In this document: piece after piece, positions 35,125-44,077 of the stretch
How positions within the stretch are numbered: the stretch's first letter is position 1
How the letters are laid out: every line of letters starts with the position of its first letter
Source of the DNA: Fimbriimonadaceae bacterium
Lineage (GTDB): Bacteria; Armatimonadota; Fimbriimonadia; Fimbriimonadales; Fimbriimonadaceae
DNA length: 64,000 bases
NCBI GenBank assembly: GCA_019187105.1
Contig: JABAQM010000001.1
Span: forward strand, 248,001-312,000
Direction of reading: 5' to 3'
Made by a program: the position numbers and the translations under genes
The notes under the pieces: generated by a model
What the model saw: only the letters and a program-made list of their open reading frames with translations
What the model was told of the DNA's origin: nothing
The model's database searches: none

Positions 35125-36285
35125 TCAGCGGATCGCGACTTCGGTTTCTCGATCAAAAATGTGGATCCGTTCGATGTCGATAACAAACTCTGCGCATTGA
35201 CCGGCTTCGATCCCCGATTCCGGGTCAAGCGTTGCAATGAGCGGGTGCCCACCTTCGGCGACCAGGTACACCGTGTCCTCGGATCCTAGCCGTTCCAGCA
35301 CATCGACCTTGGCTCCAAAGTGATTCCCAGTTGTGGATTGGATCGGGCACTTCGGACCCGCCGCGTATATCGATTCGGGACGAATCCCGAACGTTACGGC
35401 ATGGCCTTCGAGTTTCCGTGCGGCATGCCCTGCGGGCACCGCAAACTTCATCGATCCAAGGTCGACCATCCCGTCGACGACTGTTCCATCGATGAAGTTC
35501 ATCGGCGGCGCGCCGATGAATCCGGCGACAAATTTGTTGGCCGGTTGGTTGTATACGACTGCCGGCTCATCGCACTGCTGAAGGACGCCGTTCGACATCA
35601 CCGCTATCCGCTGCCCCATAGTCATCGCCTCGACCTGATCATGAGTGACATAGATGGTCGTGATGCCGAGTTCCCGGTGAAGTCGGATCAGTTCAGCTCG
35701 CGTTTGGATTCTCAGCTTTGCGTCGAGGTTGCTGAGCGGCTCGTCCATGAGGAAGACCTTTGGCTTCCGTACAATTGCGCGACCCAATGCCACGCGTTGG
35801 CGCTGACCACCGGAGAGCTCCTTAGGCCGACGTTCCAATAGATGGCCGATGCCGAGCATATCGGCGGTTTGGCGCACACGGTCGTCGATGCTCTGGCGGA
35901 TCTTGCGCGCCTCATCGATGTGCGAGAGCTGCCAGAAGAAGCTCTTGAGCTCGCGAAGTCGGAGTCCGAACGCAATGTTGTCGTAAACGGACATGTGCGG
36001 ATAGAGCGCATAGTTCTGGAAAACCATCGCGATATCGCGGTCCTTCGGAGGGACGTCGTTGACCCGGCGGTCGCCGATGTTGATATCGCCGCTCGTCGCC
36101 TCCTCAAGGCCGGCAACCATCCGAAGTGCGGTGGTCTTTCCACACCCGGAAGGCCCGACCAGAACCATGAACTCCCGATCGCGAATGGCGAGGTCCAAGT
36201 CGTCGACGGCCTTTATGTCCTTTCCGAAGATCTTTGTTACTTTCTGTAGGGTGACGCCGGCCGAGCGCTCTCTCTCAACGACCAT
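35125..36285 (-). CDS. MalK/UgpC/MsmX-type ABC transporter ATPase
   Basis: The ATP-binding subunit of carbohydrate importers, 387 aa. Walker A is GPSGCGKTTA near residue 37, signature LSGGQRQR, Walker B VFLMDEPLSNLD and switch His TIYVTHDQVEAMT. A C-terminal TOBE/OB regulatory domain (TFGIRPESIYA, VDVLERLGSEDTVYL) is present. No permease or binding-protein genes are adjacent, so it probably energises several importers, as MsmX does. It is a leaderless-type start: TATAAT lies 7 nt before ATG 36285. Confidence 0.94.
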   Translation of the reverse strand: MVVERERSAGVTLQKVTKIFGKDIKAVDDLDLAIRDREFMVLVGPSGCGKTTALRMVAGLEEATSGDINIGDRRVNDVPPKDRDIAMVFQNYALYPHMSVYDNIAFGLRLRELKSFFWQLSHIDEARKIRQSIDDRVRQTADMLGIGHLLERRPKELSGGQRQRVALGRAIVRKPKVFLMDEPLSNLDAKLRIQTRAELIRLHRELGITTIYVTHDQVEAMTMGQRIAVMSNGVLQQCDEPAVVYNQPANKFVAGFIGAPPMNFIDGTVVDGMVDLGSMKFAVPAGHAARKLEGHAVTFGIRPESIYAAGPKCPIQSTTGNHFGAKVDVLERLGSEDTVYLVAEGGHPLIATLDPESGIEAGQCAEFVIDIERIHIFDRETEVAIR

Positions 36286-36292
36286 AGGACGG

Positions 36293-36318
36293 ATTATAAC
36301 CCTCGCTTGAACCAAGCG
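36293..36318 (-). promoter_or_regulatory. Promoter TATAAT plus CGCTTG/CAAGCG palindrome
   Basis: Minus-strand consensus TATAAT (36298-36293) is 7 nt before the start. A palindrome CGCTTG-AAC-CAAGCG (36304-36318) ends 6 bp upstream, a good position for a LacI-like operator or an activator site in place of a -35. Confidence 0.55.
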
Positions 36319-36342
36319 TTGCATCCATGGGCATTCGGCAGG

Positions 36343-37041
36343 TCAAGCGGTAGGGGTTGCGCCCAAAATGATGTCGAATCGTGCCGATAGCTCTCCGATT
36401 TTGGAACCGACAACCGGCTGGAATTTCGCCACGACCAAGTCCCGCTCGGCCTGGGTACGAAGGCTATTGATAACCCCGTCTCGCGCAAGCATCGGGTGTC
36501 CATCGACGTGGCACTGCGTGGTGAGGAGCTCGCGATCGCCTTTCTTGACCTTGATGTGAATATGGGGCGTCCGGCCCGGATACGGAACCGGTTTAATCGT
36601 GCGGAACCGGTATTGCCCATCGCTGCCGGTTTCGAAGCGACCGAAGCCCTGGAAGTGAGGATCGCGATTGCCGGCATTGGCACTGCCGCGATGCAGATAA
36701 ACGCCGTGGTGATCGACCTGCCAGATCTCCACGGTAATGCCTTTTAACGGCGTTCCCTTAAGATCCGTTACTTTTCCGCTCAGATGGGTGACCTCGCCCA
36801 GCGCCTGGTCGCCCTTGCCAATCACGAGCAGGTCGTTATCCCGGTCCAGGGGGAGTCGATCAGGATAGAACGGCCCTTCGGTTAGCGAAGGCGTCTTTTG
36901 CAGTTCCTCTCCCATAAACCCTGATTCCAATAGCCGCAGGTGTTCTTCCGAAAAGGCCGCAAGCACCGGGAAAGAAATCAGTCCGGCAGCCAAGCTGCTA
37001 AGAAACCGGCGACGAGAGAACTCAGAAGCGTAGTGCTCCAT
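36343..37041 (-). CDS. Tat-exported intradiol ring-cleavage dioxygenase-like protein
   Basis: A 232 aa protein. The N-terminus is a twin-arginine signal (SRRRFLSSLAAGLISFPVLA). The domain has TEGPFYPDRLPLDRDND, EIWQVDHHGVYLHRG and VPYPGRTPHIHIKVKKG, supplying the Tyr-Tyr-His-His ligands of the Fe(III) site in protocatechuate/catechol intradiol dioxygenases. The single, exported subunit suggests a secreted or periplasmic enzyme acting on aromatic compounds; the substrate is unknown. CATACT 7 nt before ATG may be its -10. Confidence 0.88.
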   Translation of the reverse strand: MEHYASEFSRRRFLSSLAAGLISFPVLAAFSEEHLRLLESGFMGEELQKTPSLTEGPFYPDRLPLDRDNDLLVIGKGDQALGEVTHLSGKVTDLKGTPLKGITVEIWQVDHHGVYLHRGSANAGNRDPHFQGFGRFETGSDGQYRFRTIKPVPYPGRTPHIHIKVKKGDRELLTTQCHVDGHPMLARDGVINSLRTQAERDLVVAKFQPVVGSKIGELSARFDIILGATPTA

Positions 37042-37235
37042 AAGACGCAGTATGCCAACTTTGGCTCAGAAGTTCCTGGGTTGGACCGTTCTTTGTTTCG
37101 CGGCCACCGTGAAACCAGTTGGGCACAGGACCGCATCCGACTTGCGCAAAACTGGCCAATTCAGCGTGTCGTTCTTATCGGTGTGTATGGCGTCTCGGGC
37201 ATTTCCAAGAGGTACAAGATTCTTGGAGGCACCAC

Positions 37236-37490
37236 ATGACTTTCCTGATCACGCTTCAGCAAGATCGCGAAGGCGGATATTTAGCCCAGTGCCCCGCCGT
37301 TCCCGGAATCGAGGGACGAGGCGCAACGCTTGACGAGGCGGAGTACCACATTTTCGAAGCGCTCAATGAACGCTTGGGAGACATTGTCTCAGCGGGCTGG
37401 CACCCACAAGTCATCATCCGGGAGATTGAGCTCCCCTTTGGCATCGAACAAGGGGCGCTTTTGTCAGGGGAAGCGGACCTGATGGCTTGA
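37236..37490 (+). CDS. HicB-like (type II toxin-antitoxin family) protein
   Basis: An 84 aa protein that is almost entirely a HicB N-terminal domain: ITLQQDREGGYLAQCPAVPGIEGRGATLDEAEYHI, given here in two parts, ITLQQDREGGYLAQCPAVPG and IEGRGATLDEAEYHI. It lacks the C-terminal DNA-binding helix of a full antitoxin. GGAGG lies 6 nt before ATG 37236. No HicA toxin is recognisable on either side, so this is either a solitary HicB-like protein or a pair remnant. Confidence 0.8.
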   Translation: MTFLITLQQDREGGYLAQCPAVPGIEGRGATLDEAEYHIFEALNERLGDIVSAGWHPQVIIREIELPFGIEQGALLSGEADLMA

Positions 37491-37796
37491 TCCAGACGGC
37501 TTCGTCTGCTCAGTCAGAACTCGCCAGTTGTATGAGCTGTGTAAGAGGCCGGGGGGTCACTGTATCAAAGGCGCAAAATACCCGTTTCCGTTCTTCTAGA
37601 GAGTTTGTTTTGCAACTTGCCCCACGGTATCCTCCACTGAAGTGTGCGCGGGCCGCTCCCGCTTTAAGACAGATCATTTGCCTACGATTAGCGCAGTGCA
37701 AAACGGACGACGACGTCACCGCAAGCGGGTTGGCGGTATTCCGACACCGTGCGACACCAAGGTTGCCGGCGCCGCCCTCTCACCCAACATGACGGC
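37491..37796 (+). other. Gene-free stretch before the histidine kinase
   Basis: 306 bp with no convincing ORF. A weak promoter, TTGTTT (37605-37610) with a 17-nt spacer and TATCCT (37628-37633), may serve the kinase with a long leader. A closer CAACAT lies 6 nt before ATG 37797. Confidence 0.35.
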
Positions 37797-40700
37797 ATGG
37801 ACTTAAACGACCACGGACCGATGGACGAGGCCCTCTTGGAACAGCGGACCCAGCTCCGGGTCATCACCGATTCCAGCCCCGCACTGATCTCCTATTTGGA
37901 CTCAGATCTGCGGTATCGGTTCGTAAATCGCCGGTACGAGAACTGGTTCGGGATAACGAGGGACGAAATCGTCGGCAAGCCAATGGAAGAAGTTCTCGGG
38001 TCCGAGGCGGTGACCGTGCTCAAGCCTCACATCGAGGCCGTCTTGCGAGGCGAGACGGTTCACTTCGAATCGCTCGTGCCCTACCAAGCGTCCGGTGAGA
38101 AATGGATCGACGCCCAATACGTTCCCGATGTCGGAGCGGACGGCAAGGTGCGTGGCTTCTTCGTGTTCGTCATCGACATCACCGCCAGAAAACTGGCGGA
38201 AGCGCGGGAGCTTGATTTAGCCAATGAAGCGTTAGCCACGAAGGCCAAGTTCGAAGCCATTTTCAATCAGTCGGAGATCTTCGCCGCGATTTTGGACCTC
38301 AACGGGAACGTCGTGGAGGTCAACGACCTCGCGGTGGAGTCGTGCGGCTTCACGAAGGATGAAGTCCTCGGTAAGCCGTTCTGGCAAACCCCATGGTGGC
38401 GCGAATCAGCGGAGGTCCAGAGCCAGATCCGTGCCGCCGTCGAGACCGCGCTCGGTGGTGGGGTGTACCACAAAGTCCTTCCCTACTGGCGAAAAGACGG
38501 CACCGAACACCAGTTCGAATTCGCCCTTCATCCGATCCGTGATCACGCAGGAAAGGTCATCTTCCTTCATCCAACGGGCGTTGACATTACCGAGCGCATG
38601 CTGGCAGAGGCACGGGTCCACGGCCAGATGCAGACCCTTGAGATCATTCACCACGTCGGAACGGCGCTGGCCGGTGAACTGGACTTGGAAAAACTGCTTC
38701 AAGCGGTCACCGACGCGGGGCGCGAGATTAGCGGCGCCGCGTTTGGCGCCTTTTTCTACAATGTCGAAGCCGATGGTGAAAGCTATCGCCTTTACACCAT
38801 TTCGGGAGCGCCCAGAGAGGCCTTCTCAAAGTTCACGCAGCCACGGGCCACCGACCTGTTTGGGCCAACCTTTAGGGGCGAGGCAATCGTCCGGCTGCCG
38901 GATGTGTTGGAGGATCCCCGATACGGCAAGAACCCTCCCTTCCACGGAATCCCTGAGGGCCACTTGGCGGTTCGGAGCTATTTGGCCGTACCTGTAAAGT
39001 CGAGATCCGGAGAGGTAATCGGGGGCCTATTCTTCGGTCACCCCGAACCCAACGTCTTCACGCAGCAGACCGAGATCATCTTGCACGCCATTGCCGCGCA
39101 AGCTGCGGTCGCGATCGATAACGCGAGGCTGTATGGCGAGGCGCAAGCAGAGATCGAGGAACGCCGCCGAGCCGTTCATGCCCTACGGGAAAGCGAAGCC
39201 ACGTTCCGAGCCATGTTCAGCGTCAGCAGCGTCGGAAAAGTCCAGTTCGATCCGATTTCGGGACGATTCTTGCGGGTTAACAATGCGATGTGCCAATACC
39301 TCGGCTATACCGAGGAAGAGCTTCTAAAAATGACCCACAAGGAGGTTAGCCATCCCGACGACCGAATCCGGGATGAGGACACGCTTAACCAGCTTTTCCA
39401 GGGCAACATCCCTTCCTATGAAACCGAAAAGCGCTACCTCCGCAAAGATGGCGGCGTCGTGTGGGCTCATTTGACCGTTAACGTCATCCGAGACGAGCAG
39501 GAACGGCCATGGCGCTATACCGCGATCATCCAGGACATCTCTGAACGCCGCAAGACCGAAGAGACCCTGCAGGAGAGCGAGCGACGCCTCAGAACGCTTG
39601 TTTCCAACCTGCCGGGCATGGCGTATCGGTGCCGAAATGACAAGCGGCGAAGCATGGAGTTCATCAGCGAGCGGGTGATCGACATGACCGGTTACCAAAA
39701 GTCGGAGTACGAGTCAAACGAGCGCTCCTGGATGGAATCGACCCACCCTGACGATGTCGAAGAGGTGTCAAAGGGCCTCCAGGAAGCCCTTGAGGACCAC
39801 CGGCCCTACCAACTTGAGTACCGCATTATCAATCGTGACGGGAACGTTCATTGGGTTTACGAAAAGGGTGAAGGGGTCTATAGCGAGTCTGGTCATGTCG
39901 TAGCGCTTGAAGGTTTCGTCCTCGATATCTCTGAAAGAAAGTCGGTCGAGGCGGAACGTGAACGGCTCTTGGAAAGTGAGCAGCTCGCCCGTACCGAGGC
40001 CGAGCGTGCCAGCCGACTTAAGGATGAGTTCCTCGCCCTTCTCAGCCATGAATTGCGGACGCCGCTAAATGCCATCCTCGGTTGGTCGCAGCTGCTGAAT
40101 CGCCCCGAACTAAGGCGAGACCAAGACGCACTTGAGGAAGGCGTCCAATCGATTGCTCGGAGCGCCGAGATCCAGGCGCAGCTCATCGATGATCTCCTCG
40201 ATATGAGCCGTATCCTCTCCGACAAGGTTCACCTCAAGGTCGAGCCGGTCAACTTGCAGGAAGTCATCCGTTCGGCCATTGCGACGGTTAAACCATCGGC
40301 CGATGCAAAGGGCGTCGTCATCGAGCAGGACACTTCGCTGGTATTGGGCTCGGTTCTCGCAGGAGATCCGGCCAGGCTACAGCAAATCGTTTGGAATCTT
40401 CTCTCAAATGCGGTCAAGTTTTCGTCTTCAGGCGGCGTGGTCAAAATTATCTTGCGGCGCGTGGAGAACACCGTGGAGATCGTGGTCGAAGACAGCGGCC
40501 GTGGCATCAAACCGCAGTTCCTGGACCATGTTTTCGATCGCTTTCGTCAGGCTGACAGCTCCACAACGCGCACCCACGGCGGACTGGGTCTTGGCTTGGC
40601 GATAGTCAAGAGTCTCGTCGAGCTGCACGGTGGAACCGTCACGGCGCAAAGCGAAGGCGAAGGAAGAGGAGCCACCTTCACGGTTTCGCTACCGTTGCAG

Positions 40701-41174
40701 GCAACCAGCAGCATCGATCGTCCGTTTAGGGCCAGCAAGGGTCCGAAAGCTGTCGAACTGGCAGGAACAAGAGTGCTTATCATTGATGATGAACCCCATT
40801 CCCTCGCTTACGAGAGGCGGGTTATGGAGGAATGCGGCGCTTCCGTGAGTACGGCATCGTCCGTGGACCAAGCATTCCGGATCCTCGATTCAGCCAAATT
40901 CGACGTGTTGATTTGCGATATCGGGATGCCGGGGCGAGACGGCTACGACTTCATTAGAACCTTTCGAATGGGACAATCGGCATCACGCTCCGCGCCGGTT
41001 ATCGCCCTAACTGCTTTTGCCAGGCCAGAAGACCGTGATCGCGCGGAAGCCGAAGGTTTCGACCTGCATGCAGCAAAGCCCGTCGAGCCCGAGGCTCTTC
41101 GGCAAATCGTTGCCGGCCTGCTTGCACAAGCCAAGAAGGGCACGCCCGACCTGGTCGCTCCCGAGCAGGGGTGA
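37797..41174 (+). CDS. Hybrid sensor histidine kinase with PAS, GAF and receiver domains
   Basis: About 1125 aa with no membrane segment, so cytosolic. Order: PAS (about 15-125), PAS (150-265), GAF (275-445), PAS (465-585), PAS (595-715), HisKA with phospho-His in [13 protein letters not shown] near 749, and HATPase_c with [15 protein letters not shown] and [13 protein letters not shown] near 927. A C-terminal receiver follows: DDEPHS near 995, phospho-acceptor Asp in [13 protein letters not shown] near 1040, Lys in [10 protein letters not shown]. It has no output domain, so a phosphotransfer partner is implied. ATG 37797 is chosen; the frame opens at 37749. Confidence 0.93.
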   Translation: MDLNDHGPMDEALLEQRTQLRVITDSSPALISYLDSDLRYRFVNRRYENWFGITRDEIVGKPMEEVLGSEAVTVLKPHIEAVLRGETVHFESLVPYQASGEKWIDAQYVPDVGADGKVRGFFVFVIDITARKLAEARELDLANEALATKAKFEAIFNQSEIFAAILDLNGNVVEVNDLAVESCGFTKDEVLGKPFWQTPWWRESAEVQSQIRAAVETALGGGVYHKVLPYWRKDGTEHQFEFALHPIRDHAGKVIFLHPTGVDITERMLAEARVHGQMQTLEIIHHVGTALAGELDLEKLLQAVTDAGREISGAAFGAFFYNVEADGESYRLYTISGAPREAFSKFTQPRATDLFGPTFRGEAIVRLPDVLEDPRYGKNPPFHGIPEGHLAVRSYLAVPVKSRSGEVIGGLFFGHPEPNVFTQQTEIILHAIAAQAAVAIDNARLYGEAQAEIEERRRAVHALRESEATFRAMFSVSSVGKVQFDPISGRFLRVNNAMCQYLGYTEEELLKMTHKEVSHPDDRIRDEDTLNQLFQGNIPSYETEKRYLRKDGGVVWAHLTVNVIRDEQERPWRYTAIIQDISERRKTEETLQESERRLRTLVSNLPGMAYRCRNDKRRSMEFISERVIDMTGYQKSEYESNERSWMESTHPDDVEEVSKGLQEALEDHRPYQLEYRIINRDGNVHWVYEKGEGVYSESGHVVALEGFVLDISERKSVEAERERLLESEQLARTEAERASRLKDEFLALLSHELRTPLNAILGWSQLLNRPELRRDQDALEEGVQSIARSAEIQAQLIDDLLDMSRILSDKVHLKVEPVNLQEVIRSAIATVKPSADAKGVVIEQDTSLVLGSVLAGDPARLQQIVWNLLSNAVKFSSSGGVVKIILRRVENTVEIVVEDSGRGIKPQFLDHVFDRFRQADSSTTRTHGGLGLGLAIVKSLVELHGGTVTAQSEGEGRGATFTVSLPLQATSSIDRPFRASKGPKAVELAGTRVLIIDDEPHSLAYERRVMEECGASVSTASSVDQAFRILDSAKFDVLICDIGMPGRDGYDFIRTFRMGQSASRSAPVIALTAFARPEDRDRAEAEGFDLHAAKPVEPEALRQIVAGLLAQAKKGTPDLVAPEQG

Positions 41175-41177
41175 CAG

Positions 41178-42341
41178 CTAGCGGATCGGACCCGGACCGG
41201 CATGGGCACCGAACTTTTTGGCTGGACTGCCTGTTTGGACGCGGAAATCCAGTTTGTCCGGATCGCTTAGCTGGGGGTCAAGTCCGTACTGTCCATCTCT
41301 TTCGGCGGTGGGCAATTGCGGCCGGCTATGAGACGGTCGGTCCATGCAGTACCAGAAATTGCGCTCGAAGGTGAATGTCTCAGGCTGGGTACCTGGACCA
41401 ATGTTGACTCCACCTGCTGCCCATTGATCCGACCTGAAGATGACAAGGTTGTCGGTGAAGCGACCCCGTTGCGAAGGCAGGAAACCGGTGGACGTGGTCT
41501 CCTGCAGGATGCGCATAGCCCACTGCTTGGGAACGTAGATCGTGTTGAAATCCACGTGGGCTCCGGTTACGCCGACGAAGGCGATCGGCGCCGTCCCACC
41601 GACGAAGGTGCACCCCGTGACACGCAGATCGCGAGCCTCGTAACGGCCCTTGGCCGGCATCATGCTGATCGGCGGCCGGAAGTACGGCTCCCCCGTGCTG
41701 CCTCCCAAGTTCACGCCACGTTCGCCGTAGTCGTGGAAGAGGGAGCCCTGAATCACGATCTCGCTTGAGCCACCCTTGGCCTGAACCCCAGATGAGCCCC
41801 CTTTCCGGAAAGTGCAGCCTTCGATGCGACCGCGGTGACAGCCCACCATATCGATGGCCGAGCCGCCCCATCGCTGGACCGTACAGTTGCGTACGACAAA
41901 GTCGTCAAGGCCCGAGAGCTTGATGCCGTCGTTGTTTCCAGCCGGCATATCGGAAACTTGAATGTTGGCAAGCACCACGTGATGAGAGGGAGTCTCCAGG
42001 GTTCCGCCATCGTCGATGTTCAGGCCGTTGTGCTGGGGGTTGACGATTTGGATGTCGCGCAGCTCGACGTGACTGATATCGCTGAGATGAATCGCGCTTC
42101 CACCGCCGCTGAACTTAGGAGGTCGCTTTGGGTCGCCGCCAGCAATCACGATGGGTTGGCCGGGCTTGCCGGCCAGATTTTGGAACGAGATCCCACCCCG
42201 ATAGCTGCCGGGCTCGATCAGGATGCGATCGCCGGGCTTTGCCGCCACGACAGCCTGCCGGAGCTCGTTGTCGTTCCGGACCCTTACATCAGTTCCACTG
42301 ACCGGAGAGAGGCAGAGCGCAACCAACGCAGCGACGACCAT
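41178..42341 (-). CDS. Exported right-handed parallel beta-helix protein
   Basis: A 387 aa protein with a signal peptide (VVAALVALCLSPVSG). NELRQAVVAAKPGDRILIEPGSYRG opens a pectate-lyase-like beta-helix (given in part), followed by coil repeats such as HVELRDIQIVNPQHNGLNID, DFVVRNCTVQRWGGSAIDM and RIEGCTFRKGGSSGVQAKGG. Such folds are polysaccharide lyases, epimerases or structural surface proteins; no catalytic set is obvious. Start ATG 42341 has TAACCT 6 nt upstream. Confidence 0.83.
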   Translation of the reverse strand: MVVAALVALCLSPVSGTDVRVRNDNELRQAVVAAKPGDRILIEPGSYRGGISFQNLAGKPGQPIVIAGGDPKRPPKFSGGGSAIHLSDISHVELRDIQIVNPQHNGLNIDDGGTLETPSHHVVLANIQVSDMPAGNNDGIKLSGLDDFVVRNCTVQRWGGSAIDMVGCHRGRIEGCTFRKGGSSGVQAKGGSSEIVIQGSLFHDYGERGVNLGGSTGEPYFRPPISMMPAKGRYEARDLRVTGCTFVGGTAPIAFVGVTGAHVDFNTIYVPKQWAMRILQETTSTGFLPSQRGRFTDNLVIFRSDQWAAGGVNIGPGTQPETFTFERNFWYCMDRPSHSRPQLPTAERDGQYGLDPQLSDPDKLDFRVQTGSPAKKFGAHAGPGPIR

Positions 42342-42347
42342 GTGGGC

Positions 42348-42353
42348 AGGTTA
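42348..42353 (-). promoter_or_regulatory. -10 element TAACCT, leaderless start
   Basis: Minus-strand TAACCT (42353-42348) ends 6 nt before ATG 42341, in the 16-nt gap after the CoA-transferase stop. Confidence 0.55.
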
Positions 42354-42357
42354 CCTA

Positions 42358-43653
42358 TCAGGCAAGCGTGCCAAACCTAGCGTGAGCTTCCCGTTCGAGC
42401 GTCTCACGATGGTCGGGATGTGCGATCGCCACCATCGCCTTAGCCCGCTGCCGAAGATTCTTGCCATGCAGATTGGCGGCACCGTACTCCGTCACCACCC
42501 AGTGGACGTGCGCCCTGGTCGTCACGACACCGGCCCCCGGCTTGAGCATCGGAACGATTCGGGACTCGCCCCTCGACGTCGCGGAAGGGAGGGCGATAAT
42601 CGGTTTTCCGCCTTCCGACTGCGAGGCGCCGCGAATGAAATCCATTTGTCCGCCGACGCCGGAGTAAATGTCGCACCCGATCGAGTCCGCGCAGACCTGG
42701 CCGGTGATGTCGACCTCGATAGCGCTGTTGATCGCGGTGACCTTAGGGTTTCGGCGGATGACGCTGGTGTCGTTCACATAGCCGATGTCAAGCATCGCGA
42801 CCAGGGGATTGTCATCGACGAACTCGTATAGCTTGCTCGTCCCCAGCACGAATCCAGCGACGATCTTGCCGGGGTGAACCCGCTTGAGCCTGCCGTTCAC
42901 CACCCCGCGCTCGACAAGTTCGATGAGGCCGTCCGAGAACATTTCGGTATGTACGCCAAGATCCCGATGGCTCATTAGCGATTGAAGAACCGCATTCGGA
43001 ATAGCGCCGATTCCCATTTGAATCGTCGCCCCGTCCTCGACGAGGTTGGCGCAGTTCACGCCAATCTTCGATTCGATTTCGCTGGGCGGATGGGCCGCTA
43101 TATCGGGCAACGGCTCGTGGTGCTCCACCAGGGCGTGGATGTTATCGACGTGGATTAGACCGTCGCCGTGCGTGCGTGGCATGTGCCGGTTCACCTGGGC
43201 GATGACATGTTTCGCGGCGAGCACCGCACTCTTGGTTGCCTCGACGGACACGCCAAGAGAGCAGAAGCCATGACGGTCCGGTGGGGAAACTTGAATCAGG
43301 GCGGCGTCGATTGGCATCGCCCCACTGCGGAACAGGGCAGGAACTTCGCTAAGGAAGATCGGCACATAATCCGCCCTTCCCTGCTGCACCGCCTTACGGA
43401 CATTGGGTCCGACAAAGAGGGCGTTGACACGGAAGCTGTCGCCCATCTCCGGCGATGCGTAGGCGGCATTGCCCTCCGTGTGGAGATGGACAATCTCCAC
43501 CCCCCGGAGCTCCGGGCTTCTGGCGACGAGGGCACGGACCAGCTCTTGGGGTGCAGCGGCCATGCCGTGGATGAAGACGCGGTTGTGGCTTTCGATCCGC
43601 TGGACCGCGGCCTCGGGTGAACAGAGTGACATTCTCTGCCCATAAGTAAACAC
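42358..43653 (-). CDS. Acetyl-CoA hydrolase/4-hydroxybutyrate CoA-transferase family
   Basis: A 431 aa cytosolic family I CoA-transferase. The N-terminal domain has VQRIESHNRVFIHGMAAAPQELV and the C-terminal one GIGAIPNAVLQSLMSHRDLGVHTEMFSDG, followed by the family Gly-rich segment GVGGQMDFIRGASQSEGGK. Such enzymes move CoA between acetate and butyrate-type acids or hydrolyse acetyl-CoA; which of these applies cannot be told here. GTG 43653 has GAGG 8 nt upstream; ATG 43632 is the alternative. A -35/-10 promoter lies upstream. Confidence 0.9.
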   Translation of the reverse strand: MFTYGQRMSLCSPEAAVQRIESHNRVFIHGMAAAPQELVRALVARSPELRGVEIVHLHTEGNAAYASPEMGDSFRVNALFVGPNVRKAVQQGRADYVPIFLSEVPALFRSGAMPIDAALIQVSPPDRHGFCSLGVSVEATKSAVLAAKHVIAQVNRHMPRTHGDGLIHVDNIHALVEHHEPLPDIAAHPPSEIESKIGVNCANLVEDGATIQMGIGAIPNAVLQSLMSHRDLGVHTEMFSDGLIELVERGVVNGRLKRVHPGKIVAGFVLGTSKLYEFVDDNPLVAMLDIGYVNDTSVIRRNPKVTAINSAIEVDITGQVCADSIGCDIYSGVGGQMDFIRGASQSEGGKPIIALPSATSRGESRIVPMLKPGAGVVTTRAHVHWVVTEYGAANLHGKNLRQRAKAMVAIAHPDHRETLEREAHARFGTLA

Positions 43654-43695
43654 TGAACCGACCTCACTAGGAAGCGAGGGGGAAAAAAAAGGCTC

Positions 43696-43724
43696 CTGTT
43701 AGAGGGGGCCGATAAGTTTGTCAA
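43696..43724 (-). promoter_or_regulatory. Promoter TTGACA-17-TAACAG for the CoA-transferase
   Basis: Minus-strand consensus -35 TTGACA (43724-43719), a 17-nt spacer and TAACAG (43701-43696). The start near 43689 gives a leader of about 35 nt that includes a T8-C5 run. Confidence 0.55.
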
Positions 43725-44077
43725 TGTTTTTTGACGAGGTTTCTTGTTAATTCGCGGCCAGTGTACAACGGATCGGAGCCCAACTGACCGGGAATGATGC
43801 CAGTTATCGCCACCAAGCTAACTTCGACCTCGGGAACGTCTATGCCCGAGAGGCCGAGCACATAAAAAGCCCCCCGTGGGGGCGAGGGGGGCTGGGGATC
43901 AAGACCTAGTGTCTCGAGGGATTGGAGTTGGGAGATTCTACGTAATGCTAAACGTCCACGAGCGCTTGCGATTCCGGGTTACAGCAGCGTTCATGCGGCT
44001 CCGGTGGAATTCCTTACGGACCCTTTACCAAAAGGGCTCGCCTATCGCCTACCAGTGATGATCTGGTGAGGTGACGA
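43725..44077. other. Gene-free region with a terminator
   Basis: About 350 bp between the CoA-transferase promoter and the GH172 stop. Apart from the terminator at 43864-43893 and a weak ACCAG/CTGGT hairpin near 44050, I see nothing functional. There is no tRNA. A 37-codon frame at 43945-44058 lacks convincing support. Confidence 0.4.
43864..43893 (-). terminator. Rho-independent terminator after GH172 gene
   Basis: Eight-bp stem AGCCCCCC / GGGGGGCT; on the minus strand it is followed by TTTTTATG. It lies about 185 nt past the stop of the upstream gene. Confidence 0.7.

Noticed and set aside
37052-37235. Possible HicA toxin upstream of HicB
   Set aside because: The frames there lack the HicA GSHxxx motif and double-stranded-RNA-binding-like fold; none has a ribosome site.
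43683-43710. Second terminator: imperfect stem followed by T8 on the minus strand
   Set aside because: The stem has an internal mismatch and overlaps the -10 of the CoA-transferase promoter; the better terminator for the upstream gene is at 43864-43893.
43945-44058. 37-codon basic peptide ORF
   Set aside because: No homology, poor ribosome spacing, no -10; the region downstream of a terminator is otherwise empty.
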